Assembly (NCBI GenBank): GCA_020630875.1
Contig: JAHDIH010000002.1
Location: 1 to 64,000, forward strand
DNA: 64,000 bases
Direction of reading: 5' to 3'
DNA from: Deltaproteobacteria bacterium
GTDB taxonomy: Bacteria > Myxococcota_A > Polyangia > Haliangiales > Haliangiaceae
Part shown: piece by piece, positions 17,812-26,363 of the stretch
How positions within the stretch are numbered: position 1 is the first letter of the stretch
Layout of the letters: every line of letters begins with the position of its first letter
The notes under the pieces: model-generated
What the model saw: only the letters and a program-made list of their open reading frames with translations
Database searches by the model: none
What the model was told of the DNA's origin: nothing
Position numbers and translations under genes: made by a program

Positions 17812-18590
17812 GCGAAGCCAACAACAAAGTGATCGATGCGCTTTACGACGACTCTATAGAGCTTGGAGTAGAAGAACAGACCGAAAGAAGTGAGTTTGCC
17901 AGTCTTTTAAAGGTAACAAGGCAGTCTTACGACGAAACGCCGAGTCCTGGCATTCGAGCGCAAATACTAGCGGAAGCCGCCGGGCAGGTGAAAACGCCTT
18001 GGTGGAAAATGTTCTTTCATCCTGCATTCGTTTCAGCCATAGGTGCTGCAGCAATCTTTATTGTGATTTGGCAAGTGGACGGTCAAAAGGTTCATGAAAA
18101 AGCAGTTCCCATGGGGGACGTACCGGCAGCTGCGGCCGCGGAAGAAAAGAGTGAACGACTAGACAACGGGTTCTTAGAAGACAGCCTCGGTTCTAAAGAA
18201 CTGGATGATGATGAAGTCGCAGATGGCCTCAACGGAAGCGCCAGTCGCGGAGGAGGAATATCCACCGTGGTTCCAAATTCGCAAACCAAAGCTGCTAGTG
18301 GACTTCGAAAACGAGCCGCACCAAAGAATACCAATAAATTGAAACAACGCGCGAAAGGAAAAATGAATTCACGCTCGAAACGCGCGCCTGCAGTTACCCT
18401 TGATGAGGGCCTCTTTGCTGCTGACAAAAAGGAAGAGCAGAAAAAGAAGTCTCCCCCAAAACAACAAAAGTTGAGTAGGTGCGACGATCTAAGGCAACGC
18501 ATAAGCAAAGCCAAAGGAAAAGAGCTATTATCCCTTCAGTCGGTATATGATTCCGAGTGCATTGCAAAAAAGAAACGTACAAAAAAATGA
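17808..18590 (+). CDS. Anti-sigma factor-like membrane protein
   Basis: 260 residues. The N-terminal 60 residues are helical and look like an anti-sigma domain (EFASLLKVTRQSYDETPSPGIRAQIL) but lack the zinc motif HxxxCxxC. One membrane helix follows (about 71-88), then a long low-complexity, Lys/Ser-rich periplasmic part ending in a short Cys-containing helical region (LSRCDDLRQRISKAKG). Overlap with the sigma gene by 4 bases supports the role: holding the sigma factor at the membrane until an envelope signal releases it. The pairing is inferred from position. Confidence 0.7.
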   Translation: MSEANNKVIDALYDDSIELGVEEQTERSEFASLLKVTRQSYDETPSPGIRAQILAEAAGQVKTPWWKMFFHPAFVSAIGAAAIFIVIWQVDGQKVHEKAVPMGDVPAAAAAEEKSERLDNGFLEDSLGSKELDDDEVADGLNGSASRGGGISTVVPNSQTKAASGLRKRAAPKNTNKLKQRAKGKMNSRSKRAPAVTLDEGLFAADKKEEQKKKSPPKQQKLSRCDDLRQRISKAKGKELLSLQSVYDSECIAKKKRTKK

Positions 18591-19231
18591 AACTACCATT
18601 AATCGCGCTGCTGTTTTCAACATCAATTGGTTGCGAAAGCCCGGAACAATCAAAAGCTAGAGCCCTTCACGCGATCGAAGCGTCCGAGGGAGCGATTCTT
18701 CGACCACTTGGCAGTGACAAGATAACCTCTCCGGTAACACGTAAATCTGCAAAGAAAGAACAAGCCGTAGATGTGGCTGTGGACTGTAAGGCTTTGCTCC
18801 GAGCAGACGTATTAAGTTCCAGTTGTAAAATCTCAGGAGATGTCGCTTCTATTACAACGCCGCAAGGTGCAGTCTGCGCGGCAGAAGTAACCTCCCAGAG
18901 TAATACGGTACGGGTGACGCTGAGACGATACGATAACGTACACCTCGCTCGAAAGGTAACACGGGAAGATGTTACGCCTGGAGCTTCCATAAAAACCACG
19001 ATTCGAACGAGCCCGGAAGGTAAGTACGTGGCTCAAGGAATCATTAGAGCATTGAACTATGTGGCCATCGTTGTTTCAGTGGGCGAGTCTGACTCGCTTG
19101 CATGCAGTGAAAAACCACTGACAAACATTCTATGGAGCGTCCGAGAAGAACTTCGCTTAGCGCTTGGGCTACCAGGAGATAAGGCAACGGAATCCGCAGA
19201 AGAAGATCCTCACGCGGGACACAATCACTAA
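18587..19231 (+). CDS. Lipoprotein with His-rich tail
   Basis: 214 residues from the ATG that overlaps the anti-sigma TGA (ATGA). Lipoprotein signal with lipobox (TSIGC), then a domain with four cysteines (VDCKAL, SSCKI, VCAAEV, LACSEK) and a His-containing end (HAGHNH) that could bind metal. No family recognised. Third gene of the sigma/anti-sigma unit, so a sensor or target of that pathway is a reasonable guess. Confidence 0.7.
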   Translation: MKLPLIALLFSTSIGCESPEQSKARALHAIEASEGAILRPLGSDKITSPVTRKSAKKEQAVDVAVDCKALLRADVLSSSCKISGDVASITTPQGAVCAAEVTSQSNTVRVTLRRYDNVHLARKVTREDVTPGASIKTTIRTSPEGKYVAQGIIRALNYVAIVVSVGESDSLACSEKPLTNILWSVREELRLALGLPGDKATESAEEDPHAGHNH

Positions 19232-19304
19232 TACTTTCAACATCGTAGCGGCTCTAAAGGTTCGCCAATTGGCGTGATAAAAAGTTATCAGTTAGAGTCC
19301 TAGT

Positions 19305-20198
19305 ATGCTTAATAAAATCTTAGGTCTTTTACTTGTAGCGGTATGTTCGTGTGGTGGAAGTAACAATGAGCCAGCCATGACTCAAACAGGCGAGTGGCAG
19401 GGGCTTGTGGATCACGAATGGACAATCCCCGCAGGAGAAGAAGAGTATTACTGCGTAAGAAAGACTGTGGACAAAGACATGTACTTATCTTCGTTTAGAG
19501 CCATCTCCCCCCTCGGAACGCACCATACCGTACTGACGGCAGGAACTCCCAACGGCCCAGATGGCGTTACCGTTTGTAACGGCTTAACCAATGAATCTAT
19601 GATGATCTACGGCTCGGGCGTGGATACCAATCCAATCCAACTGCCCGACGGTGTTGCGGTGAAAATAGAAGCTGGTCAACAACTTCTTTTGAACTTGCAC
19701 CTGTTCAATACTAACGATGCTGAAGCACTAAGTGGTACATCCGGGATTGAAATCAAAGAAGTACCCGAAGCAGAAGTCGGTGACTTAGCCGAAGGAATTT
19801 TAGCGGGAGCGCTAAATCTCACCATTCCAGCCGAACAAGTTTCCACCAGTGTTGGTCATTGTACAATGAACGGTGACGTAACGCTTTTGAGCGTCGCTCC
19901 GCATATGCACCAAATGGGTACCCACATGAAAGTAGTCATCGAAGATCCAAACGGTGATATCGTGATTCACGATAACGCCTACGACTTCTTTGAACAAAAA
20001 ATCTTCACTCTCGATACCCCGCTGGAGTTAGCGCAAGGTACCAAAGTAAGAGTTGAATGTACCTACAACAACAACACTCAAAACGATGTGGGGTTCGGTG
20101 ACTCCTCAGGCGAAGAAATGTGTTTTGCGGGACTGCTTCGTTACCCAGCACTTGGTGGTGATTTCAATACCATCGTTTGTTCAGACGAGCTACTTTAG
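19305..20198 (+). CDS. Copper type II ascorbate-dependent monooxygenase-like lipoprotein
   Basis: 297 residues with a lipoprotein-like signal (VAVCSC). The core matches the two-domain peptidylglycine/dopamine monooxygenase fold: the CuH ligands appear as GTHHTV (His73, His74) and LLNLHLF (His132), the CuM ligands as APHMHQMG (His200, His202) and GEEMCF (Met272), in the right order and spacing. All six copper ligands are present, so an oxygen-activating copper enzyme is plausible; the substrate is unknown. It lies 73 bases after the lipoprotein gene of the sigma cluster. Confidence 0.8.
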   Translation: MLNKILGLLLVAVCSCGGSNNEPAMTQTGEWQGLVDHEWTIPAGEEEYYCVRKTVDKDMYLSSFRAISPLGTHHTVLTAGTPNGPDGVTVCNGLTNESMMIYGSGVDTNPIQLPDGVAVKIEAGQQLLLNLHLFNTNDAEALSGTSGIEIKEVPEAEVGDLAEGILAGALNLTIPAEQVSTSVGHCTMNGDVTLLSVAPHMHQMGTHMKVVIEDPNGDIVIHDNAYDFFEQKIFTLDTPLELAQGTKVRVECTYNNNTQNDVGFGDSSGEEMCFAGLLRYPALGGDFNTIVCSDELL

Positions 20199-20211
20199 TT
20201 AGGTTAGCTAG

Positions 20212-20293
20212 TGCGGAAGGGGGGACTCGAACCCCCACACCAATTGGCACGGGTACCTAAAACCCGCGCGTCTACCAATTCCGCCACTTCCGC
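20212..20293 (-). tRNA. tRNA-Leu (anticodon TAG)
   Basis: Minus strand, 82 nt. The 7-bp acceptor stem (GCGGAAG with CTTCCGC), anticodon stem CGGGT/ACCCG around loop TTTAGGT (anticodon TAG), a long variable arm and T-loop GGTTCGAGTCC are all readable. The discriminator base is A. The 3' CCA is not encoded. It reads CUN leucine codons. Confidence 0.95.
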
Positions 20294-20305
20294 TTAGCGA
20301 GGCTA

Positions 20306-20334
20306 TTTAAAGTCCATCACATGCCAAGAGTCAA
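20306..20334 (-). promoter_or_regulatory. Promoter of tRNA-Leu
   Basis: On the minus strand, TTGACT (-35, 20329-20334) and TTTAAA (-10, 20306-20311) are separated by exactly 17 bases and sit about 12 bases before the tRNA 5' end. A sigma-70-type promoter read by eye; the -35 matches five of six consensus bases, the -10 four. Confidence 0.6.
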
Positions 20335-20461
20335 GTAGTTTTGGCGGCCTCCTCTAGGCTTGTACGCTAAATACGGCAATACCCGTGATAAGAATCCCCT
20401 TCGGGTTACATCCTGTATCGAATCGTGACCACAGCGCGCAATATTATAGAGCTCGAAACTA

Positions 20462-20492
20462 AAGAAGGCGCCTTAAGCGCCTTCTTTTTATT
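20462..20492. terminator. Intrinsic terminator hairpin
   Basis: A perfect inverted repeat (GAAGGCGC, loop CTTAA, GCGCCTTC, extended to 10 bp by flanking A/T pairs) is followed on the plus strand by a T-rich run (CTTCTTTTTATTT). It can stop the minus-strand M36-like protease gene (end at 20513) and, more strongly, a plus-strand transcript. Between the tRNA and this hairpin (20335-20461) I find no gene; a short plus-strand RNA is possible but has no convincing promoter. Confidence 0.7.
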
Positions 20493-20512
20493 TGGAATAG
20501 AGATTCTCGCGT

Positions 20513-23242
20513 TTACGCTTTATTGAGTCTTCGACCTGAGCAAACAAGAATTAGTAACATAAACAAAATTGGCCATGAGGGATTTGACGATCGACATCCG
20601 CCACCACCGACAAGAAAATCTTGCTCATTTTGACAACTTGCTCCCGCACATTTGCCGTCTTCTCCGGTACCTACAATGCAGAAACTGTCGATGTTCCAAC
20701 CACCAATTTCAAAGCCACCGTCAGAGACGAGTTCGAACTTGACCTGCACTTGCTCAGTCTCAGTGATTTGATTACTAATATCCAAGTCTTGGAATCGCCA
20801 CTCAGCATCTTGATGGTGCAACTCGCCTTGTGATTGAGCATTGCGCCAGATTAGAGCATTGTTTGCGTAAATATTAGCCATGTCGAAGATCCCGTCTTCC
20901 ACACTGAGCCAGCGGTAGTACTGCAACCGCACGACAGGATAGCCCTGAGTATCGACTACTGGAGACAAGAGAAAGTTGGTGACGTCTCCTTGATATTCTC
21001 CATTGAAGTCGTCTTGCCCTAAATCATTGCCAATCACAAACTGGCCGTCATGCGCAGCGTTAGGGTCGGTTGAAGCTCCGGACGGTATGCCCCACTGCCA
21101 ATCGTCAGCTCCCGGCCCGGTAGAACCACTTGTGAGCCCATGACTCCATCCGTCTTGAAACGGATTGCTGGTTTCGAAACTTGAACAGTACAACGGTACG
21201 GTATCTCCGACATAACTCTCGTAGTAGCGAGACGCCGGATTTACAGGGAGCGTGGTTTGAGTATTGTTATCGAAAGACAAGGCAATGTCGTACTGAAGCG
21301 CAACGCCATTTCCTTGCGAAGGAATTGTCGCCGACAGACTGTCATTGCTGTCCACCATGGCTAACTCTGTGAATGCGTTGCCACTGTCTTTTACGCGATA
21401 CCGAAGCGTCGCAGAAGTCAAAGCTGGCGGAGGACATAACGGATTGGACTCGATCTTCGGCATTTTTATCTCTAGGCCGTTATGTTGGGGAAACGCGAAT
21501 TGTCCGCCAATGGTGGACGCATCACTTAATCCGTGGCGGCCAAACGCTTCGTCAATGATGCACTGATTTGGGGTTCCGTTGCTCAAATCACCATCATCAT
21601 CATCGGCAACCAACGCTTCTACATAGCTACTTGGGATATCCGTAGTGCGTTGCATGAGCTCGACCATGATCAGATCTGTTTTTTCTTTACCAGCTGCTTG
21701 CCCGTACTCGGCTATCATCGCTTCTCGCAAATCCCACATTGCACCGGCAATGATTAGTCCGGTGACGTGAACGTCACCATCCACGTCCCGTGGCCAAATT
21801 GCTTCACCGTTCACTGGATTGATGTGCCTTAGCGGAGAATTATTTCGCCTGAATCCTCGGCCCATGGCGGGGTCTTCTGTAATGGTCGCCGAGATGTAAT
21901 CGGAAATACCTTCAGAGAAAGCACTATCAAAGTCACCGACCCCAGAGATAACCAATTGACTGTGATAGGAGTGTCCAAACTCGTGGTAAACCACATCGGC
22001 TAATTGAGCTGTGTTGGAACAGTTAGACGAGGATTGGAAAAAGTGGATTGAGTCACCAGTTGAAAAGGCGTTGCATTGATCGTCGATGTTTGTTTCCACC
22101 TGCATCCGAAGTCCTAACCAGTTGAGATTAGGGGTTAACGTCTTGCCGTACTCTTTTGCGATATTCGTATGAATGAAAGCGGACATTTGAGCGTTTTCCA
22201 ACTCATCGGCAGTAGTCCACGTAACGGTTTCTCCGGCCGCAGTAACAGGTATGGTGGTGGAAGCATTCACACTCACGTCCGACCGCACTTCTACAAAGTT
22301 GCCGGAAGAATTCATTGTTAACGATTCAGGAAATGGTCCCATTAGTGTTACTTGACCTTGAGCGTCAGTGATCTGCGCGCCTGAGCTGCTCGCCACGTTA
22401 GCGAATGCCGCGGGGTAATCCAAAGAACCGCCTCCAGGCCATCTCTCCGGTACTGTGTAATTTACGGTCTCCAGGAAATGATACGTTTGCTTTTTGGCCA
22501 AGACTTTGCCGGTAGCGTTTTCAATGTATGTGGTCCAGCGACTAGCTGGAGATTCCACCACAACCTCCACAGGAGTCACCAAGTGATGGCTAGAAGCTCC
22601 GCCTTTCATTACAATCGGCAAAATCATTGCATCGTTTGCGACAGAAGATGTTATCGCGCCTCGGGTTTCCTCTGCGATATGCTCTCTTGCAATGGTTGGT
22701 GCATCCCCAATGCTAGAAAAGTCGTTGACGTTACCTGCTCCCGGGACAATCGTAGAGCTAATCACAAAGAGCCGATCGTTCTTAAAGTAGAAAGCGACAT
22801 GGGAGTCTTCCACAGGGAACCCTGCAACCACTTCTTGCAAAGACACGATGCGAAGCGTCCCAAACTTCTGATTCACTACTTCAACAAAAGACGAATTGCC
22901 CGGTGCTAGAAGCGAACGATGGCGGGTCAAAAACTCTCGAGAAACCGTCAGCGCGATCGCCCCATCACCATTAGAGCCAGGTACTTCGACTCCTTGCCCA
23001 AAAATCCGCAACGGCATCTTCGTTTCTACATCCCAAAGTGCCTTCCAGTTGGATCCGTTGGCGGCAGTAAACGCTTGCCACGATTGCTTCACCGACTTTG
23101 GTGTTGAAAAGGAAGTTCCTCGGACTATCCTAGCATTCTGTCCATCACTCAGATGCACGTGATTGTCGTATCCCGAGGTGTCCACCAGCGCACTGGCGGA
23201 AGAACTAAACATTGAGATGAGCAGTAATGTATAAAGTCGCAT
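20513..23242 (-). CDS. M36/thermolysin-like metalloprotease with MYXO-CTERM-like tail
   Basis: 909 residues from ATG 23242, which opens a good signal peptide (MRLYTLLLIS to SASA); an ATG at 23299 would put 19 residues before it. Order: propeptide with FTP-like region (about 60-250), metalloprotease domain with YHEFGHSYHS (zinc His420 and His424, catalytic Glu421) and a downstream Glu ligand in FSEGISDY (444), a jelly-roll-like beta domain (about 700-870), and a C-terminal tail with Cys in GGGCRSS, a hydrophobic helix and SGRRLNKA. The tail mirrors that of the TSP3 protein. Secreted, probably surface-retained, degrading proteins outside the cell. Confidence 0.83.
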   Translation of the reverse strand: MRLYTLLLISMFSSSASALVDTSGYDNHVHLSDGQNARIVRGTSFSTPKSVKQSWQAFTAANGSNWKALWDVETKMPLRIFGQGVEVPGSNGDGAIALTVSREFLTRHRSLLAPGNSSFVEVVNQKFGTLRIVSLQEVVAGFPVEDSHVAFYFKNDRLFVISSTIVPGAGNVNDFSSIGDAPTIAREHIAEETRGAITSSVANDAMILPIVMKGGASSHHLVTPVEVVVESPASRWTTYIENATGKVLAKKQTYHFLETVNYTVPERWPGGGSLDYPAAFANVASSSGAQITDAQGQVTLMGPFPESLTMNSSGNFVEVRSDVSVNASTTIPVTAAGETVTWTTADELENAQMSAFIHTNIAKEYGKTLTPNLNWLGLRMQVETNIDDQCNAFSTGDSIHFFQSSSNCSNTAQLADVVYHEFGHSYHSQLVISGVGDFDSAFSEGISDYISATITEDPAMGRGFRRNNSPLRHINPVNGEAIWPRDVDGDVHVTGLIIAGAMWDLREAMIAEYGQAAGKEKTDLIMVELMQRTTDIPSSYVEALVADDDDGDLSNGTPNQCIIDEAFGRHGLSDASTIGGQFAFPQHNGLEIKMPKIESNPLCPPPALTSATLRYRVKDSGNAFTELAMVDSNDSLSATIPSQGNGVALQYDIALSFDNNTQTTLPVNPASRYYESYVGDTVPLYCSSFETSNPFQDGWSHGLTSGSTGPGADDWQWGIPSGASTDPNAAHDGQFVIGNDLGQDDFNGEYQGDVTNFLLSPVVDTQGYPVVRLQYYRWLSVEDGIFDMANIYANNALIWRNAQSQGELHHQDAEWRFQDLDISNQITETEQVQVKFELVSDGGFEIGGWNIDSFCIVGTGEDGKCAGASCQNEQDFLVGGGGCRSSNPSWPILFMLLILVCSGRRLNKA

Positions 23243-23408
23243 AAGCTGCGGAACTATAGAGGTAAGTCTTACTGATGCAAAAGGCTTTTTCGGTATCATT
23301 AAGGAAAAGACGCTTCGTCACAATTTGACTAACAATTCATAACAAAAACATGAATAGATTGAACACGAAAACCAGATTAACAACGTCTAATTGAATTAGA
23401 CTGCGCTA

Positions 23409-23855
23409 ATGAGAGCGGTTGTGCAGCGTGTTAAGAAGTGCCGAGTGAGTGTCAGCGGTAAAACCACCGGAGAAATTGCAGCCGGAGTATGCGTGCTAGT
23501 AGGTGTCGCCGATGGTGATGACGAAAGTGACGCAGAGTACATTGCTAAGAAGATAGTAGACTTGCGAATCTTTGAAGACGCCCAGGGAAAAATGAACTTG
23601 TCTCTCATCGATGCTGGTGGAAGCGCGTTATTGGTTTCCCAATTTACTCTATTAGGGGACGTCCGAAAGGGAAAACGTCCGTCATTCAACAAAGCGATGA
23701 AGCCGGATGAAGCAAATCGACTCTTTGAAGTAGTTGTCAGATTGGTAGCCAATCAAGTCCCAGTCGGCACGGGAACTTTCGGTGCGGACATGCAACTAGA
23801 CATTTGCAACGACGGCCCCGTCACCATCCTAATGGACTCAAAGAAAACGTTCTAG
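23409..23855 (+). CDS. dtd: D-aminoacyl-tRNA deacylase
   Basis: 148 residues, the usual size. The two active-site motifs SQFTLLGD and NDGPVTI are present, along with the N-terminal MRAVVQRVKKCRVSV. The enzyme removes D-amino acids (and glycine from tRNA-Ala) wrongly attached to tRNA. It is cytoplasmic and acts as a homodimer. The TAG shares four bases (CTAG) with the stop of the convergent crotonase gene. Confidence 0.95.
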   Translation: MRAVVQRVKKCRVSVSGKTTGEIAAGVCVLVGVADGDDESDAEYIAKKIVDLRIFEDAQGKMNLSLIDAGGSALLVSQFTLLGDVRKGKRPSFNKAMKPDEANRLFEVVVRLVANQVPVGTGTFGADMQLDICNDGPVTILMDSKKTF

Positions 23856-24628
23856 CTTCCGGTGAATTTGGGCTCACGCTTTTCAAGCAACGCGCTGACT
23901 CCTTCTTTAAAATCGGCAGTGTTGACACTGGCGGCCTGTGCAAAAGCTTCATCATGGGCCGCTTGATGAACGTCCCAGGCTTGAAACTTTCGAAAGGTTT
24001 TCTTGGTCATTCGGACAGCCGCCGGTGCCGCAGTTGCCACCTGTTTGGCGATGTCCATGGCTTTGCCCAGCACCTGGTTTGCCGCTACGGCTTCAAGTAG
24101 GTACCCGTTCTCCCGTCCTTCACTTCCCAAAAACAACCGACCGGTGAGCAGTAATTCTGCGGCTTTTTGGTGGCCAATCGTTCTTGGAAGCGTGTAAGAG
24201 ATACCTAGGCCCGGATGCAGCCCCAAACGAACAAAGTTTGCACCGTACTTTGCGTCTTTGTTTCCCACCCGCAAATCGCACAAAAGCGATAGTCCGAAAC
24301 CTCCGCCAACCGCATGGCCATTTAAAGCTCCAATAACTGGAACTTGCACGTCCAGAAGTTTCAGAAAGGAACGGTACATTTCGTAAGAACGTTCGTGTGC
24401 TTGCAGCGTTTCGCTGCCAGCTTGAATCTGTGAGTTAAAATCCGCTCCAGCAGAAAAGCAACGGCCATTCCCTGTAACCACTACAACCCTCGATTCTTCC
24501 GGAATCAGATCAATTGCCTTGGAAAATCCATTTAGGATTTCTGGGGTCATAGAGTTGCGATTGTCGCCGCGATTGAGCGTAATCGTAGTAATGAAGTCCT
24601 TCGTGTCGATCAGAACGGCATCGGTCAT
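23852..24628 (-). CDS. Enoyl-CoA hydratase/isomerase family protein (crotonase)
   Basis: 258 residues. Crotonase features are clear: the oxyanion-hole segment CFSAGADF and the HAVGGGFGLSLLCDL turn. One typical catalytic Glu position lies in NFVRLGLHPGLG, where hydratases usually have Glu; here it reads LGLHPG, so hydratase activity is less sure and isomerase or hydrolase action is possible. Probably fatty-acid or other acyl-CoA metabolism. It diverges from the SDR gene, another acyl-chain enzyme. Confidence 0.85.
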   Translation of the reverse strand: MTDAVLIDTKDFITTITLNRGDNRNSMTPEILNGFSKAIDLIPEESRVVVVTGNGRCFSAGADFNSQIQAGSETLQAHERSYEMYRSFLKLLDVQVPVIGALNGHAVGGGFGLSLLCDLRVGNKDAKYGANFVRLGLHPGLGISYTLPRTIGHQKAAELLLTGRLFLGSEGRENGYLLEAVAANQVLGKAMDIAKQVATAAPAAVRMTKKTFRKFQAWDVHQAAHDEAFAQAASVNTADFKEGVSALLEKREPKFTGS

Positions 24629-24768
24629 TGCGCAACGCTATCACATCGACGTTAACTTCCCTTTCGTTGGGGTTGGCAGAAATCCCAGTCAGTTAGAATA
24701 GCAACTTTTATTTCACTTCCGCAGGACTGAGCCTTGACGAATCTCCAGTGGGCGTGTTCGATCGCTGC

Positions 24769-25536
24769 ATGAAACTAAGCGACCTCAAAATCATTGTTAC
24801 TGGTGGTGCTCAAGGCATGGGCGCCCACTTCGCGAAACGAATTGCAGAAGCAGGAGGCTCTGTAGCCATCGGTGACGTTGCAGAAGACAAGCTCGCTGAG
24901 GTCGTTGCTTCGTCAAAAGACTTGAGCGGAACGATCGTCGGTAAGCGTCTTGATGTATCGGACGAAGCTAGCATTGGTGAATTCGTCGAGTGGTCCCACA
25001 AAGAAATGGGCGGGCTCAATGGACTTGTAAACAATGCTGGAGTTCTACGTGATGGCCTTTTAGTAAAAAAGGACCGGGAAACTGGTGAAATCAAGAAAAT
25101 GGGCGCCAAACAATGGGACTTAGTAATCGGCGTAAATCTTACCGGTGCCACTTTTATGGTTCGCGACGTAGTTGCAAAGATGGCAGAGACAGGCAGCAAA
25201 CCTGGCGTTATCATCAACATGTCGTCTCTTGCTCGCTACGGTAACCGCGGACAAAGCAACTATGTGTCGGCCAAAGCCGCTCTGGCTGCCAACACGGTGA
25301 CTTGGGCGCGAGAATTCAAACGCTTTGGAATTCGCGTTGGGGCAATTGCTCCAGGAATGATTGAAACACCAATGACGCAAGGGATGAATCCAAAAGCACG
25401 CGAAGGTCTCATCAAAATGATTCCAGTAGGACGCGTAGGAGTTCCAGAGGACATCTGGCAAGCCGTTCAATTTATCATCGAATGCGACTACTTCAATGGA
25501 AGGTGCATTGACGTTGATGGCGGACTTACGATGTAG
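24769..25536 (+). CDS. SDR-family oxidoreductase (FabG-like)
   Basis: 255 residues from ATG 24769; a GTG seven codons upstream is possible. NAD(P)-binding TGGAQGMG (residues 12-19), LVNNAG (87-92), and catalytic Ser152, Tyr165 and Lys169 (S-x12-Y-x3-K) are all in place. An insertion after LLVKKDRETGEIKKMG is longer than in FabG. Family members reduce ketones or oxidise alcohols; 3-oxoacyl-CoA/ACP reduction is likely beside a crotonase gene. It ends at a strong terminator. Confidence 0.85.
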   Translation: MKLSDLKIIVTGGAQGMGAHFAKRIAEAGGSVAIGDVAEDKLAEVVASSKDLSGTIVGKRLDVSDEASIGEFVEWSHKEMGGLNGLVNNAGVLRDGLLVKKDRETGEIKKMGAKQWDLVIGVNLTGATFMVRDVVAKMAETGSKPGVIINMSSLARYGNRGQSNYVSAKAALAANTVTWAREFKRFGIRVGAIAPGMIETPMTQGMNPKAREGLIKMIPVGRVGVPEDIWQAVQFIIECDYFNGRCIDVDGGLTM

Positions 25537-25556
25537 AAAGCTTCTTATCGAATGCC

Positions 25557-25585
25557 AAAAGCGCGACCACAATGGTCGCGCTTTT
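25557..25585. terminator. Strong bidirectional terminator
   Basis: A perfect 13-bp stem (AAAAGCGCGACCA with TGGTCGCGCTTTT) and 3-base loop CAA, ending in a T-run on each strand. It lies between the convergent SDR and DUF1223 genes and can stop both. Confidence 0.9.
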
Positions 25586-25605
25586 CAGTTTGTAGATAGA
25601 AATGA

Positions 25606-26352
25606 CTAGTACGTCGATGAAAGATGCCCACCAACAGCTTGCAGTGGTGCAATACGGTTTGACTTTGTTACCCAGAAGGCAACACTCTTGGAGCTGGTCT
25701 TCGCCTTGCTCTTCAAAGGCAATCGGATAGTGGTAGTGTGTCGAGCCCCCTTTCGGGTTGTTTGGGCTTTACTAAGGTTCAAAACCACAAACTCATGGCG
25801 CAGTGTCTCTCCTGCGTTTTCACCTTTTGTTACGTCAGTTTTGATGCCATTGCCAAGCAGTGCGGCGTAGACTATGAATTTGTCGTTGCCCACCGTGGTA
25901 GGTGAAAAAGAAATGTTGAACTTACCGCCTCCTTGGTGCGTTGCCTCAAGCACACCTACTTTTGCCATGCTCTTTTTAGGAATTGTCCTAAAGCGGTCTC
26001 TCCATTCGTTCCCAGCCAAAACGAAGCCAGGGGTATAAATCCGTGAACTTCCCCATTCAGCACTGTACGCTCGTTGTCTCTTTTCGAACTGTTTTTGAGA
26101 AAATGAATCCGTCCATCCTAGGTAGTTCCAGTAGGCGACATGAAATTCAACAGGAACAAAATCTTTCCACAATCGCTTGTGATTCTTCAGAGAGGACAAC
26201 CACCGCTCCGCAGGAGGACAACTGCTGCAGCCCTGTGAGCTGTAGAGCTCAATCAATGGTGTGAGAGTAACCTCGCTCTTGAAAGTGATTGGTTTGGCTA
26301 TGACTGTGGTCGATAATCCAACACCGAGACACAAGGCAAGTAAGTTTCGCAT
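25606..26352 (-). CDS. DUF1223 secreted protein (thioredoxin-like)
   Basis: 248 residues. The ATG at 26352 follows AGGAG by 8 bases and opens a signal peptide cleaved near VIAKP. The diagnostic motif ELYSSQGCSSCPPAE, with a CxxC in a thioredoxin-like fold, places it in DUF1223. The motif suggests a periplasmic redox role, but the family has no proven function. It follows the minus-strand gene ending at 26364 by 11 bases. Confidence 0.85.
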   Translation of the reverse strand: MRNLLALCLGVGLSTTVIAKPITFKSEVTLTPLIELYSSQGCSSCPPAERWLSSLKNHKRLWKDFVPVEFHVAYWNYLGWTDSFSQKQFEKRQRAYSAEWGSSRIYTPGFVLAGNEWRDRFRTIPKKSMAKVGVLEATHQGGGKFNISFSPTTVGNDKFIVYAALLGNGIKTDVTKGENAGETLRHEFVVLNLSKAQTTRKGARHTTTIRLPLKSKAKTSSKSVAFWVTKSNRIAPLQAVGGHLSSTY

Positions 26353-26363
26353 TGTCGCTTCTC

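Noticed and set aside
22478..22909. 143-codon open frame on the plus strand
   Set aside because: It lies wholly within the M36-like protease on the other strand, has no recognised motif or ribosome site and reads as an antisense shadow.
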